Source: Pseudomonas sp. IB20 (GTDB lineage: Bacteria > Pseudomonadota > Gammaproteobacteria > Pseudomonadales > Pseudomonadaceae). Taken from it: 64,000 nucleotides of DNA. A program made the translations under genes and the position numbers. Numbering within the stretch: the stretch's first letter is position 1; every line of letters begins with the position of its first letter. Below the pieces are notes generated by a model. It made no database searches, had not been told where the DNA came from, and saw only the letters and a program-made list of their open reading frames with translations. Location: positions 2,274,012-2,338,011 of the forward strand of contig NZ_CP046103.1 of the NCBI RefSeq assembly GCF_009707325.1. Direction: 5' to 3'. Below are positions 37,816 to 46,340 of the stretch, piece after piece.

Positions 37816-38319
37816 CTAAGCTTTGCGCGGCTTCACGAACAGATCGAGCATCAGGAACAATGCGCCGGCAGTAATCGCAATATCGGCAATATTGAACACG
37901 CCGGTATGCGTTGGCCCGACGTTCAGCACCATGTAGTCAACCACATGACCGTCCCGAAATACGCGGTCGATCAAGTTGGCAATACCGCCCAAGGCAATCG
38001 CATAAAGCGGCAAGACCTTACGCAGCGGCTGGTTCCAATTGGAAAGCGACCACCACGTAGCCCACGCGACCACGATGGCCACGCCGACGATAAAAATCAG
38101 CTGTTTGACCTGCGGCGGCAACGCCGCGCCCAGGCTGAGGAATGCGCCGGGGTTAAGGCTCAGTTCCAGCGCCAGGTTGATTGGGTTGGGGCCGATTTTA
38201 AAACTGCTGGCTTGCAGTGAAACCAGGGCCAGTAGCTTTACCAACTGGTCGACGGCAATAAAGGCGATGCCGGCGAGGAGGGCGAAGGTGCGGCCTCGCA
38301 GTAGGGGTGACGTGCTCAA
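37816..38319 (-). CDS. lspA: Lipoprotein signal peptidase (second LspA)
   Basis: Signal peptidase II removes lipoprotein signal peptides at the inner membrane. The two catalytic Asp are in GGIANLIDRVF and FNIADIAIT, and the LNPGAFLSLG motif is present; four helices are visible. I start at the TTG at 38319 because AGGAAG lies seven bases upstream and it gives 167 residues, the usual length; an ATG at 38388 adds 23 residues unlike the family. The main lspA of Pseudomonas normally follows ileS; this copy is alone, so likely a paralog. Confidence 0.88.
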   Translation of the reverse strand: MSTSPLLRGRTFALLAGIAFIAVDQLVKLLALVSLQASSFKIGPNPINLALELSLNPGAFLSLGAALPPQVKQLIFIVGVAIVVAWATWWSLSNWNQPLRKVLPLYAIALGGIANLIDRVFRDGHVVDYMVLNVGPTHTGVFNIADIAITAGALFLMLDLFVKPRKA

Positions 38320-38413
38320 GCGGTAACTTCCTGTTTCGGGCTTTCGATAGAGCGCCAGAAGATAGCTCAGGCGCTTTATCTCGTCCATCTCAGGCCACGG
38401 TGCCGTCTACCAG

Positions 38414-38707
38414 CTACTGCACGCTTTCCAGCATCCTGCAAATGCCCAGCGCGACATTACGTTGCGAACCCTCGATTTCAAAGGCCATATGGTTGGCGAT
38501 TTCGCAGACGGACGCCAGGTCCTGGGAAGCATTGACCAGCAAGGTTTCGGTGCCCAGGTCGGCGCGCACGGTGAAGATACCTTCGCTGGGTTCGGGAATG
38601 GGTTTGCCGGGGTTGAGGTAGTGGCTGATCGCGCGGTAGGCCACTTCGTGCAGGGTGCTGGTGTCGAAGTCTTGCTGGCCTGGGGGATTTGGGCTGTCTT
38701 TAATCAT
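38414..38707 (-). CDS. DUF6124 family protein, possibly cut by an amber codon near its end
   Basis: A 97-residue protein starting MIKDSPNPPGQQD with AAGGAG seven bases upstream. Segments TLHEVAYRAISHYLNPG, IFTVRADLGTETLLVNASQD and GSQRNVALGICRMLESVQ fit the Pseudomonas DUF6124/DUF3077 small proteins of unknown role. After the TAG the same frame continues LVDGTVA to a TGA, seven codons on. That tail is family-like, so the TAG may be a late nonsense change with little effect. Confidence 0.75.
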   Translation of the reverse strand: MIKDSPNPPGQQDFDTSTLHEVAYRAISHYLNPGKPIPEPSEGIFTVRADLGTETLLVNASQDLASVCEIANHMAFEIEGSQRNVALGICRMLESVQ

Positions 38708-39069
38708 GGTCAAGCTCCTTTATAAATGGAACTGCCACAATTCGCGGTCAAACGAAATAGGGTGGCAGCTATACGCGGGTTGACCGACCGGCCAAAAGAG
38801 CAACACCGGCATACCCGAAGGTATCCCGCGCACAGCTGCCGCGACACGATACATCAGGCGTAAAAAAACGCCCAAGATCGGTGTTAGCGCATTTGCTCTT
38901 TTGGAGTCGGACGGTCAAATCCGGTCGCTGAATCGGCAGCGACGTCGAAGAGGTTAGTCAGCGCACTTCCGAGCGACAACCTGAAACCACTGTGGGAAAT
39001 GTCCGAGAGCACCCTGCGTCGAGCACTCTGCAATCGCGTAAGCTGCACCGACTCAAGGAAGAAGCCGCG
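38708..39069. other. 362-bp gap with a long-range inverted repeat
   Basis: No ORF is convincing. The gap contains the IR described at 38792-38904, a small GGCGTAAAAAAACGCC dyad (38858-38873) and, at the right, the presumed promoter region of the M24 peptidase gene. The left 80 bases presumably hold the DUF6124 promoter. Confidence 0.5.
38792..38904. repeat. 12-bp inverted repeat around a nested hairpin
   Basis: CCAAAAGAGCAA (38792-38803) and TTGCTCTTTTGG (38893-38904) are perfect complements 89 bases apart. Inside, GGCGTAAAAAAACGCC (38858-38873) forms a second stem. Both outer arms are flanked by similar CACCG/CGGTG bases. It is unrelated to the GTGGGAGC REPINs. It could be a structured leader of the DUF6124 mRNA or ends of a tiny mobile element. 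Confidence 0.6.
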
Positions 39070-39762
39070 ATGCCCAAACCGTCTAATGATGTCGTCCAAA
39101 CCGCAGCAAAGTGGGTGTTGCAGCAGCTCATCGCTTGCATCACGCCCGACTCGACAGAAACCTCCATCGCCCGACGAGCCACGCAGTTACTCAACGAAGC
39201 CGGCTACCCAGACACCTGGTACTACGACTGCCCGGCCTTTGTGTTACTCGGTTCGCGCAGCCTGCTTTCCGTGTCCGGCCGCGACTATCAGCCTGCTGAG
39301 GAGCCGGTGGGAACACACAACCTGATCACCGTGGACCTAAGCCCAAGGTCTGACAGCCATTGGGGCGATTGCGCGCGTTCGTTTTACATGGAGGAGGGCG
39401 TCTGCCGAGCGGTGCCGACCGGCGTTGAATTCAGCCGAGGCCATGCAGCCGAGCACGCATTGCATGAGCGCATGCGGCGGTTTGTTCGGCCTGAAACCAC
39501 CTTCAATGAACTTTATGAGTTCGCCAATGATTTGATCGAGATCACCGGTTTTGAGAACCTGGATTTCGCCGGGAACGTTGGTCACAGCATCTGCACGCAG
39601 CGTGATCAGCGGCTTTACATAGAAGCGGGCAACCACCGGCGTCTTGAGGAAGTAGCGTGTTTTACCTTCGAGCCGCATATCCGTGAGCGCGCAGGCCGCT
39701 GGGGTTACAAGCACGAAAACATCTATTTTTTTGATGGCGAGGGTGACGCCTGCGAGCTATGA
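39070..39762 (+). CDS. M24 family metallopeptidase-like protein
   Basis: A 230-residue pita-bread-fold protein. Candidate metal ligands are the Asp in ITVDLSPR, Asp in WGDCARSF, His in GNVGHSIC, Glu in FTFEPHIRE and Glu in HENIYFFDG, so the five-ligand set of M24 peptidases is present. It is shorter than the prolidases and lacks the N-terminal creatinase domain. It may cleave X-Pro dipeptides or be an amidinohydrolase relative. Its stop overlaps the convergent small membrane-protein gene by six bases. Confidence 0.82.
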   Translation: MPKPSNDVVQTAAKWVLQQLIACITPDSTETSIARRATQLLNEAGYPDTWYYDCPAFVLLGSRSLLSVSGRDYQPAEEPVGTHNLITVDLSPRSDSHWGDCARSFYMEEGVCRAVPTGVEFSRGHAAEHALHERMRRFVRPETTFNELYEFANDLIEITGFENLDFAGNVGHSICTQRDQRLYIEAGNHRRLEEVACFTFEPHIRERAGRWGYKHENIYFFDGEGDACEL

Positions 39763-39984
39763 GCCAGGCGCAAACCACTGTACCCAGCCCGCCAATAACA
39801 GCAAGAGTACCCCGACGCACAGCAGCGCGGCGTACGCCGGCCGTACGCGGCGGATGCGGTCTTGCAGTGCGCCGATGGCGCAGAGTGCAATGAGCAGCGC
39901 GAACACCCAACTGGGCAGGTGCCTCAACACGCGCCAACTGAGGACGGCGCGAGAGTCTTTCTGGGGTGGACCACCACGCGGCAT
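39757..39984 (-). CDS. Small membrane protein
   Basis: A 75-residue frame with two hydrophobic helices (WVFALLIALCAIGALQD and AALLCVGVLLLLLAGWVQW) separated by a basic loop (RIRRVRPAY). The N-terminus is basic and hydrophilic. It overlaps the end of the M24 gene on the other strand. No clear RBS, so moderately supported. Confidence 0.45.
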   Translation of the reverse strand: MPRGGPPQKDSRAVLSWRVLRHLPSWVFALLIALCAIGALQDRIRRVRPAYAALLCVGVLLLLLAGWVQWFAPGS

Positions 39985-40124
39985 TGGTTACTGCCGCCGC
40001 AGGACGTCGCTTCAAGCCGGGCGGTTGAGCAGCAGTGACGCAAGAGATCCAAATGTGGGAGCTGCGGTGCGACGATTCGACATTTAGATCCTCAGTGTGC
40101 TGACGAATCTCTCTGTGCCCAAAC

Positions 40125-40155
40125 AAAAAATGCGCCCCTGAGGGCGCATTTTTTT
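40125..40155. terminator. Bidirectional Rho-independent terminator
   Basis: AAAAAATGCGCCC and GGGCGCATTTTTTT pair around CTGA. A and T runs on both sides make it work for both strands; it ends the leftward dehydrogenase-decarboxylase operon. A single GTGGGAGCTGCGG repeat lies just left of it (40054). Confidence 0.9.
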
Positions 40156-40175
40156 GTTCAGTCAGCCACGGCCTT

Positions 40176-41420
40176 TTAGGCAATCGCATCCCAAGCACGG
40201 TCACCGTTCTCGTCTTTAATCCGAGTCGGCAGCCCCATCACGTCCAGCGCTTTGAGGAACGGCTCCGCTGGCAGTTCCTCGACGTTGGCCATGTGTTTCA
40301 CATCCCACTCGCCACGCGCAACCAGCAGCGCTGCGGCCACCGGTGGTACGCCTGCGGTGTAGGAGATGCCCTGGCTGTCGGTTTCGGCAAAGGCTTCTTC
40401 GTGATCAGCCACGTTGTAGATGAACATCTCACGTGGCTGGCCATCTTTGGTGCCTTTGACCAGGTCGCCGATGCAGGTCTTGCCGGTGTAGCCTGGGGCG
40501 AGCGAAGACGGGTCGGGCAGCACGGCCTTGACCACTTTCAACGGCACCACTTCCAGGCCTTCGGCGGTGGTGACCGGCTTTTCGGAGAGCAGGCCGAGGT
40601 TTTTCAGCACGGTGAACACGTTGATGTAGTGTTCGCCGAAGCTCATCCAGAAACGCACGTTGGGCACGTCGAGGTTTTTCGACAGCGAGTGCACTTCATC
40701 GTGGCCGGTCAGGTACAGGTTTTGCGAACCGACTACCGGCAGGTCGTCGGTACGTTTGACTTCGAACATGGTGTTACTGGTCCACTGGCTGTTCTGCCAG
40801 CTCCACACCTGCCCGGTGAATTCGCGGAAGTTGATTTCCGGGTCGAAGTTGGTGGCGAAGTATTTGCCGTGGGAGCCGGCATTGACGTCGAGAATGTCGA
40901 TCGAATCAATGCGGTCGAAATGCTGTTGCTGCGCCAGCGCGGCATACGCGTTGACGACACCCGGGTCGAAGCCCACGCCAAGGATGGCGGTGATGTTCTT
41001 CTGTTTGCACTCTTGCAGGTGGTTCCACTCGTAGTTGCCGTACCACGGCGGGGTCTCGCAGACTTTGCCCGGCTCTTCGTGGATGGCGGTGTCGAGGTAC
41101 GCAACGCCGGTATCGATGCAGGCGCGCAGCACCGACATGTTGAGGAAGGCGGAACCTACGTTGATGACGATCTGCGAGTCGGTCTCGCGGATCAGGGCCT
41201 TGGTCGCTTCCACGTCCAGGGCGTTCAGCGCGAAGGCTTGGATGTCGGCGGGAACCTTGAGGCTACCCTTGGCCTTGACGCTGTCGATGATGGCCTGGCA
41301 TTTGGAGATGTTGCGCGACGCGATAGCAATACGACCGAGTTCGTCGTTGTGCTGCGCGCACTTGTGGGCCACCACCTTGGCGACACCTCCTGCACCAATG
41401 ATAAGAACGTTCTTTTTCAA
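40176..41420 (-). CDS. Carboxynorspermidine (carboxyspermidine) dehydrogenase
   Basis: A 414-residue saccharopine-dehydrogenase-family enzyme. In this family it reductively couples aspartate semialdehyde with a diamine to form a carboxy-polyamine. VLIIGAGGVAKVVAHKCAQH is the NADPH-binding N-terminus; later DTAIHEEPGKVCETP and GVGFDPGVVNAYAALAQQ are conserved. The start is probably the TTG at 41420 (LKKNVLIIG) with GGAGAAATAAAG upstream; the ATG at 41489 extends it with unlikely residues. It lies downstream of the decarboxylase gene in one operon. Confidence 0.88.
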   Translation of the reverse strand: MKKNVLIIGAGGVAKVVAHKCAQHNDELGRIAIASRNISKCQAIIDSVKAKGSLKVPADIQAFALNALDVEATKALIRETDSQIVINVGSAFLNMSVLRACIDTGVAYLDTAIHEEPGKVCETPPWYGNYEWNHLQECKQKNITAILGVGFDPGVVNAYAALAQQQHFDRIDSIDILDVNAGSHGKYFATNFDPEINFREFTGQVWSWQNSQWTSNTMFEVKRTDDLPVVGSQNLYLTGHDEVHSLSKNLDVPNVRFWMSFGEHYINVFTVLKNLGLLSEKPVTTAEGLEVVPLKVVKAVLPDPSSLAPGYTGKTCIGDLVKGTKDGQPREMFIYNVADHEEAFAETDSQGISYTAGVPPVAAALLVARGEWDVKHMANVEELPAEPFLKALDVMGLPTRIKDENGDRAWDAIA

Positions 41421-41448
41421 TTGCTTTATTTCTCCTATATCCGCCAGC

Positions 41449-42546
41449 TTACGAAAGGCTGGACAGGTAGTCGTCGTAACCAAATTCACGAACCACCTCG
41501 ACTGTACCGTCGAGTTGTTTCACTACGATGGACGGCATTTTCAGGCCGTTGAACCAGTTTTTCTTGACCATGGTGTAGCCTGCGGTGTCGATGAACGACA
41601 GCCGATCGCCGATGGCCAGCGGACGATCAAATTGATACTCGCCGAAGATGTCCCCGGCCAGGCAGGATTTACCGCACACCATGTAGGTGTGTTCGCCCTC
41701 GCTCGGTGCCAGCTTGGCGTTGAGGCGGTAGATCAGCAGGTCCAGCAAGTGGGCTTCGATGGAGCTGTCGACCACGGCGAGGTTTTTGCCGTTGTAGAGG
41801 GTGTCGAGCACGGTGACTTCCAGGGACGCACTGTTGGTGATCGCCGCTTCGCCGGGTTCCAGGTAGACCTGCACGCCGTACTTCTCGGAGAACGCCTTCA
41901 AACGGGCGCAGAACGCGTCGATTGCGTAGCCTTCACCGGTAAAGTGAATGCCGCCGCCGAGGCTGACCCACTTGACCTTGTGGAGCAACTCACCGAAGCG
42001 TTCTTCGATGGTGCCCAGCATCTTGTCGAACAGGCTGAAGTCGCCGTTCTCGCAGTTGTTGTGGAACATGAAGCCGGAGATCTGTTCGATCACGCCTTCG
42101 ATCTTCACCGGGTCCCACTCGCCCAAACGGCTGAACGGGCGCGCCGGGTCGGCCAGCAAGTAGTCGGAGCTGCTCACCTGTGGGTTCACACGCAGGCCAC
42201 GGGTCTTGCCCTCGGAGCGCTCGGCAAAACGCTGCAGCTGGCTGATCGAGTTGAAAATGATCTTGTCGCAGTTATCCAGCATCTCTTCGATTTCATCGTC
42301 GGCCCAGGCCACGCTGTAGGCGTGCGCTTCGCCTTCGAACTTCTGGCGGCCGAGCTTCAACTCATACAGCGACGACGAGGTGGTGCCGTCCATGTATTGC
42401 TGCATCAGGTCGAAGACCGACCAGGTGGCGAAGCACTTGAGCGCCAGCAGAGCCTTGGCGCCGGACTGTTCGCGCACGTAAGCAATCTTCTGCATGTTGA
42501 CCAGAAGTTTCTGTTTATCGATGAGGTAGTACGGCGTTTTGATCAT
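41449..42546 (-). CDS. nspC: Carboxynorspermidine decarboxylase
   Basis: A 365-residue alanine-racemase-fold PLP enzyme related to diaminopimelate decarboxylase. It decarboxylates carboxynorspermidine or carboxyspermidine to the triamine. The PLP-binding Lys is in ALLALKCFATWSVF near residue 36; VSLGGGIHFTGEGY binds phosphate; YMVCGKSCLAGDIFGEY contains the active-site Cys. Together with the dehydrogenase 28 bp downstream it forms the alternative polyamine pathway. The ATG at 42546 gives MIKTPYYLIDKQKL, the standard start. Confidence 0.93.
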   Translation of the reverse strand: MIKTPYYLIDKQKLLVNMQKIAYVREQSGAKALLALKCFATWSVFDLMQQYMDGTTSSSLYELKLGRQKFEGEAHAYSVAWADDEIEEMLDNCDKIIFNSISQLQRFAERSEGKTRGLRVNPQVSSSDYLLADPARPFSRLGEWDPVKIEGVIEQISGFMFHNNCENGDFSLFDKMLGTIEERFGELLHKVKWVSLGGGIHFTGEGYAIDAFCARLKAFSEKYGVQVYLEPGEAAITNSASLEVTVLDTLYNGKNLAVVDSSIEAHLLDLLIYRLNAKLAPSEGEHTYMVCGKSCLAGDIFGEYQFDRPLAIGDRLSFIDTAGYTMVKKNWFNGLKMPSIVVKQLDGTVEVVREFGYDDYLSSLS

Positions 42547-42618
42547 TTTTGAGAGCCTGCGGCGGTGCCTGCCAAAAAAGGACACGCATTGTGCCCGCAC
42601 TTGGATCAGATCGAAAGG

Positions 42619-42855
42619 TTAGCGGGCGGATTTTGCCGGGATTCGATTCACGGTCGCCGGTGACTCTGGCGAAACTTCGTGACTGTTTAACGTATGGCTG
42701 CGCAAATACGCCGCCATCGCGGCGAAGCGTTGACGGGTTTCGTGCTCGAACAGGCGGTTGGCCAACGGGTCCAGCAGCCAGCCGAGCCAGCGCGGGCGAA
42801 GGCCGACGTTAAAAGTGTAGATCAGCTCCGAGGTGTCTCCCGAAACCAGGGGTTT
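42619..42855 (-). pseudogene. 5'-truncated SRPBCC (polyketide cyclase-like) gene
   Basis: The segment SELIYTFNVGLRPRWLGWLL then DPLANRLFEHETRQRFAAMA is the C-terminal strand and long helix of an SRPBCC-fold protein. About the first 100 residues expected for the family are missing; the frame upstream (MNSKAGAVASNARQTKP) is unrelated. The end carries an extended tail. No RBS. It is probably the remnant of a deletion whose breakpoint is near 42850. Confidence 0.65.
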
Positions 42856-42985
42856 TGTTTGTCTCGCATTTGATGCCACAGCACCCGCTTTAGAATTCAA
42901 CGGCTCGTCTATACACTAGCCTGCGTACACCTGCTGGGGCCTGCCCTCGATTCAGACCTGACTCATACAACAAGACCCTATAAAA

Positions 42986-43336
42986 ATGAAAGCAGTGTTC
43001 ATCGCCACGCTGGGAATGTTATCGCTAATCCATACACCCCTGTCCTTCGCGGACAGTGCCAATGGGAAAAACCTGTTCTTACACCGGTGTGCCATGTGCC
43101 ACGGGGCAGATCTCAAGGGAACAGGACCACTCGCGAATAAGAGCAACCCTCCTACACCTAACCTGACAACACCTGTTTTCAAGAAACGACTCAATGATTA
43201 TCCGGGCGTTATTGTATCGTCGGTAATACTCCGCCCCAATGGAGACTTGATTCCAAGAACGTTGCGAGAGAACGGCGTGAAGGTACCGCCGCACGCTTGG
43301 ACGATTAACGATCTGCGCGATTTAAACAATACATGA
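42986..43336 (+). CDS. Small periplasmic c-type cytochrome
   Basis: A 116-residue class I cytochrome c with a signal peptide (FIATLGMLSLIHTPLSFA). The haem site is CAMCH in NLFLHRCAMCHGADLKGTG. A Met ligand is not obvious after it; the mature domain has VILRPNGDLIPRTLREN but no typical xxMP. GC and codon use are lower than in the flanking genes (many AT-ending codons), suggesting acquisition. Electron partner unknown. It follows a truncated SRPBCC gene and is on the other strand. Confidence 0.85.
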   Translation: MKAVFIATLGMLSLIHTPLSFADSANGKNLFLHRCAMCHGADLKGTGPLANKSNPPTPNLTTPVFKKRLNDYPGVIVSSVILRPNGDLIPRTLRENGVKVPPHAWTINDLRDLNNT

Positions 43337-43513
43337 GGTGTATTCGAAAGTCGATGATAATAGGCAGGGTGCGCAGTATAAAGGCAGATGATCTGCGGGG
43401 CGCTAGCGCGGCAGCACATTCGGCCGACATCAAACCGTCATCTGTCCACCACTTTGCTGCCATATTCCGCCGTTACTGTCCTCGCCAATGAGATCGATCT
43501 CAAGCGAGTGACA

Positions 43514-44533
43514 ATGACTGACCTGAAAGACGTTGCGCAGCTGGCCGGCGTATCCCGCGCCACCGCCGCCCGCACCTTTGCTTCCCCCGACCAAGTGCGC
43601 CCGGCCACCCGTGAGCAGGTGTTCGCCGCCGCCCGCGAGCTGGGCTTTCGACCGAATCTGCTCGGCCGCCAACTGCGCCTGCAAACCACCCAGCTGATTG
43701 GCGTGGTGGTGCCCAACCTGCTCAACCCGGTGTTCGCCGAACAGTTCCAGGCCATGGAACGTGCCGCCCGGCTGCGCGGCTACAGCCTGGTGCTGGCGAC
43801 CACCGACTACAGCAGCGAACGCGAGAGCATCGTGGTGGAGGAACTGCTGCGCCAGCGCGTCGACGGTTTGGTGCTGACGGTGACCGATGCCGAAAGCAAT
43901 AGCGTGCTGAACAGCCTCGCCAGCGAACAAACGCCGTTCGTGCTGGCTTATCACCAACCGAGCAACCCCAACTACAGCGCCGTGTCGGTCGACAACCGTG
44001 CAGGTATGGCCCTGGCCACACGTTATTTGCTGGAAGCGGGGCACCGGCGCATCAGCATGGTCGCCGGCCCCGCGTTGCAGTCCGACCGGGCCCGCCTGCG
44101 TTACGCCGGCTATTGCGACGCGATGCGCGAGTTCGGTGTGGACAGCCGCCCGGTGATCGAAATGCCGGCCCACACCCAGGCCGAGTTCAAGGTGATCGAG
44201 CCGTTCCTCCAAGGCCCCCACGCGCCCACCGCGCTGGTGTGCTCCAACGATTTCCTGGCGATCAGCTTGATCGCTGAGCTGCGCCGCAACGCCTGGAATG
44301 TGCCCGAGCAACTCTCGGTAATGGGCTTTGACGGCATCGCCCTCGGCACCCAGATGCACCCGACCCTGTGCAGCGTGGTGCAGCCCATCGGGCTGCTGGC
44401 CAGCACCGTGATTGATCAACTGCTGGCGCAAATTGCCGGTAACGCTCCGATTTCCCATTGCCTGCCGTGCCATATCCGGCCCGGCGAAAGCACTCAACCC
44501 CTTGAGGAGACACTTGATGCGCGCGTTCAGTAA
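43514..44533 (+). CDS. LacI-family transcriptional regulator
   Basis: A 339-residue repressor with the LacI helix-turn-helix (TDLKDVAQLAGVSRATAART) and a periplasmic-binding-like effector domain (LIGVVVPNLLNPVFAEQF, VSVDNRAGMALATRYLLEAG, ALVCSNDFLAISLIAEL). Its end overlaps the start of the binding-protein gene by 17 bases, so it is cotranscribed with and likely controls the ABC cluster. The start MTDLKDV is chosen because it is the family N-terminus; the open frame reaches back to 43388. Confidence 0.92.
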   Translation: MTDLKDVAQLAGVSRATAARTFASPDQVRPATREQVFAAARELGFRPNLLGRQLRLQTTQLIGVVVPNLLNPVFAEQFQAMERAARLRGYSLVLATTDYSSERESIVVEELLRQRVDGLVLTVTDAESNSVLNSLASEQTPFVLAYHQPSNPNYSAVSVDNRAGMALATRYLLEAGHRRISMVAGPALQSDRARLRYAGYCDAMREFGVDSRPVIEMPAHTQAEFKVIEPFLQGPHAPTALVCSNDFLAISLIAELRRNAWNVPEQLSVMGFDGIALGTQMHPTLCSVVQPIGLLASTVIDQLLAQIAGNAPISHCLPCHIRPGESTQPLEETLDARVQ

Positions 44534-45521
44534 AACCCTGGCAGCCGTGCTGCTGTGCGGCATGGCCCACCTGGCCCAGGCGGCCGAAACGGCGATTTGC
44601 TACAACTGCCCACCCGACTGGGCTGATTGGGGCAGCCAACTCAAGGCCATCGCCGCCAACACAGGCGTGCAAGTGCCACTGGACAACAAGAACTCCGGGC
44701 AGTCCCTGGCGCAGTTGGTGGCGGAGAAGGCCGCGCCGGTGGCTGACGTGGTGTATTACGGCGTGACCTTCGGCTTGCAGGCGCAAAAAGCCGACGTGGT
44801 CGGCACCTACAAACCCAAAGGCTGGGAGCAGATTCCCGCTGGTTTGAAAGACCCGACCGGCCATTGGTTCGCGATCCACACCGGCACCTTGGGCATCATG
44901 GTCAACGTCGATGCGCTGGGCGGTTTGCCGGTGCCGCAAAGCTGGGCCGACCTGCTCAAGCCTGAATACAAAGGCATGGTCGGTTACCTCGACCCGTCCA
45001 GCGCGTTCGTCGGCTACGTCTGCGCCGTGGCGATCAACCGTGCCCTGGGCGGCGACCTGGATAACTTTGCCCCGGCCATCGACTACTTCCAGAAGCTGGC
45101 GAAAAACGCGCCCATCGTGCCCAAGCAAACCGCCTATGCGCGGGTGCTGTCCGGTGAATTGCCGATCCTGGTGGACTACGACTTCAACGCCTACCGCGCG
45201 CGCTACAAGGACAACGCCAACGTCGCGTTCGTGATCCCCAAAGAAGGCAGCATCAGCGTGCCGTACGTGATGAGCGCGGTGGCCAATGCGCCGCACCGCG
45301 CCAACGCTGAAAAGGTCCTCGATTTCGTGCTTTCCGAGCAAGGCCAGGCCCTCTGGGCCAAGGCCTACCTGCGCCCGGTGCGCCCAATGAAAATGCCGGC
45401 CGACGTCGCCGCGCAGTTCCTGCCCGACAGCGACTACGCCCGTGCCGGCGTGGTGGACTACGAAAAAATGGCCGCTGTGCAGGAAGCCTTCGCCGCCCGT
45501 TACCTGAACGAGGTCAAGTAA
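44517..45521 (+). CDS. Periplasmic binding protein of an Fbp/Pot-type ABC importer
   Basis: A 334-residue exported protein (signal KTLAAVLLCGMAHLAQAA) of the bacterial extracellular solute-binding family 1/6. It starts ETAICYNCPPDWADWGSQ and has VVYYGVTFGLQAQKADVV, VGYLDPSSAFVGYVCAVA and PILVDYDFNAYRARY. The ligand is not clear: Fe, thiamine, polyamine, phosphonate and glycerol-phosphate proteins share this fold. The following cytoplasmic phosphodiesterase gene hints at a phosphodiester. GAGGAGAC precedes the ATG. Confidence 0.85.
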   Translation: MRAFSKTLAAVLLCGMAHLAQAAETAICYNCPPDWADWGSQLKAIAANTGVQVPLDNKNSGQSLAQLVAEKAAPVADVVYYGVTFGLQAQKADVVGTYKPKGWEQIPAGLKDPTGHWFAIHTGTLGIMVNVDALGGLPVPQSWADLLKPEYKGMVGYLDPSSAFVGYVCAVAINRALGGDLDNFAPAIDYFQKLAKNAPIVPKQTAYARVLSGELPILVDYDFNAYRARYKDNANVAFVIPKEGSISVPYVMSAVANAPHRANAEKVLDFVLSEQGQALWAKAYLRPVRPMKMPADVAAQFLPDSDYARAGVVDYEKMAAVQEAFAARYLNEVK

Positions 45522-46340
45522 GTGGCAGCATCGGCAAAACACGCCGCCTGGGCATTGGCCCCGGCCTTTGCGGTGCTGTTCGCGTTCTGGCTGCTGCCGC
45601 TGGCGCACTTGGTAGTGCTCGGCGCCGAGAGCCGCGACAGCCAGGGCAGCGGTTACTGGCAGGTGCTGAGCAGCGCGCAGTATTTGGGCAGCCTGGCGCA
45701 GACCTGTGTGCTGGCCGTTGTCGTGACGCTCACAGCGTTACTGATCGGCGGCATCAGCGGCGTGTTTCTCGCGCGTCAGCAGTTCTTTGGGCGTTCGGCG
45801 TTGGTGGCATTGCTCACCTTTCCCCTGGCGTTTCCTGGCGTAGTGGTGGGCTTCCTGGTGATTCTGTTGGCCGGGCGCCAAGGCCTGTTTGCCGTCCTGG
45901 GCCTGCAACTGGCCGGTGAGCGCTGGATCTTCGCGTACTCGCTGGCGGGGTTGTTTGTCGGCTACCTGTACTTCTCGATTCCGCGGGTGATCCTCACGGT
46001 GATGGCGGCGTGCGAAAGCCTCGACCGCAGCCTGGAAGAAGCCGCGCATTCGTTGGGGGCCGGGCATTGGCGCGTGGTGTGCGACGTGATCGTGCCTGGC
46101 CTGGCGCCCGCGCTGGCGTCCTGCGGAGCAATCTGCTTCGCCACCTCCATGGGCGCCTTCGGTACGGCTTTTACCTTGGGCACGCGGCTTAACGTCACCC
46201 CGGTGGCGATCTACAACGTGTTCACCAACTACGCCAACTTTGCCGTCGCCGCCGCGCTGTCGGTGGTGCTCGGTGCAGTGACCTGGGCCGTGTTGCTGCT
46301 GACGCGGCGCCTGGTGAAAAACGCGGGGACGGTCCTGTGA
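45522..46340 (+). CDS. ABC transporter permease 1
   Basis: A 272-residue inner-membrane permease with six helices and the EAA loop SLDRSLEEAAHSLGAGHWRV. It starts at a GTG that immediately follows the binding-protein stop (TAAGTGG). Its stop overlaps permease 2 by four bases (GTGA), so translation is coupled. Confidence 0.92.
   Translation: MAASAKHAAWALAPAFAVLFAFWLLPLAHLVVLGAESRDSQGSGYWQVLSSAQYLGSLAQTCVLAVVVTLTALLIGGISGVFLARQQFFGRSALVALLTFPLAFPGVVVGFLVILLAGRQGLFAVLGLQLAGERWIFAYSLAGLFVGYLYFSIPRVILTVMAACESLDRSLEEAAHSLGAGHWRVVCDVIVPGLAPALASCGAICFATSMGAFGTAFTLGTRLNVTPVAIYNVFTNYANFAVAAALSVVLGAVTWAVLLLTRRLVKNAGTVL

Noticed and set aside
40293..42552. Long plus-strand frames opposite the dehydrogenase and nspC genes
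   Set aside because: Antisense shadows of well-supported enzymes; no RBS and no recognisable domain.
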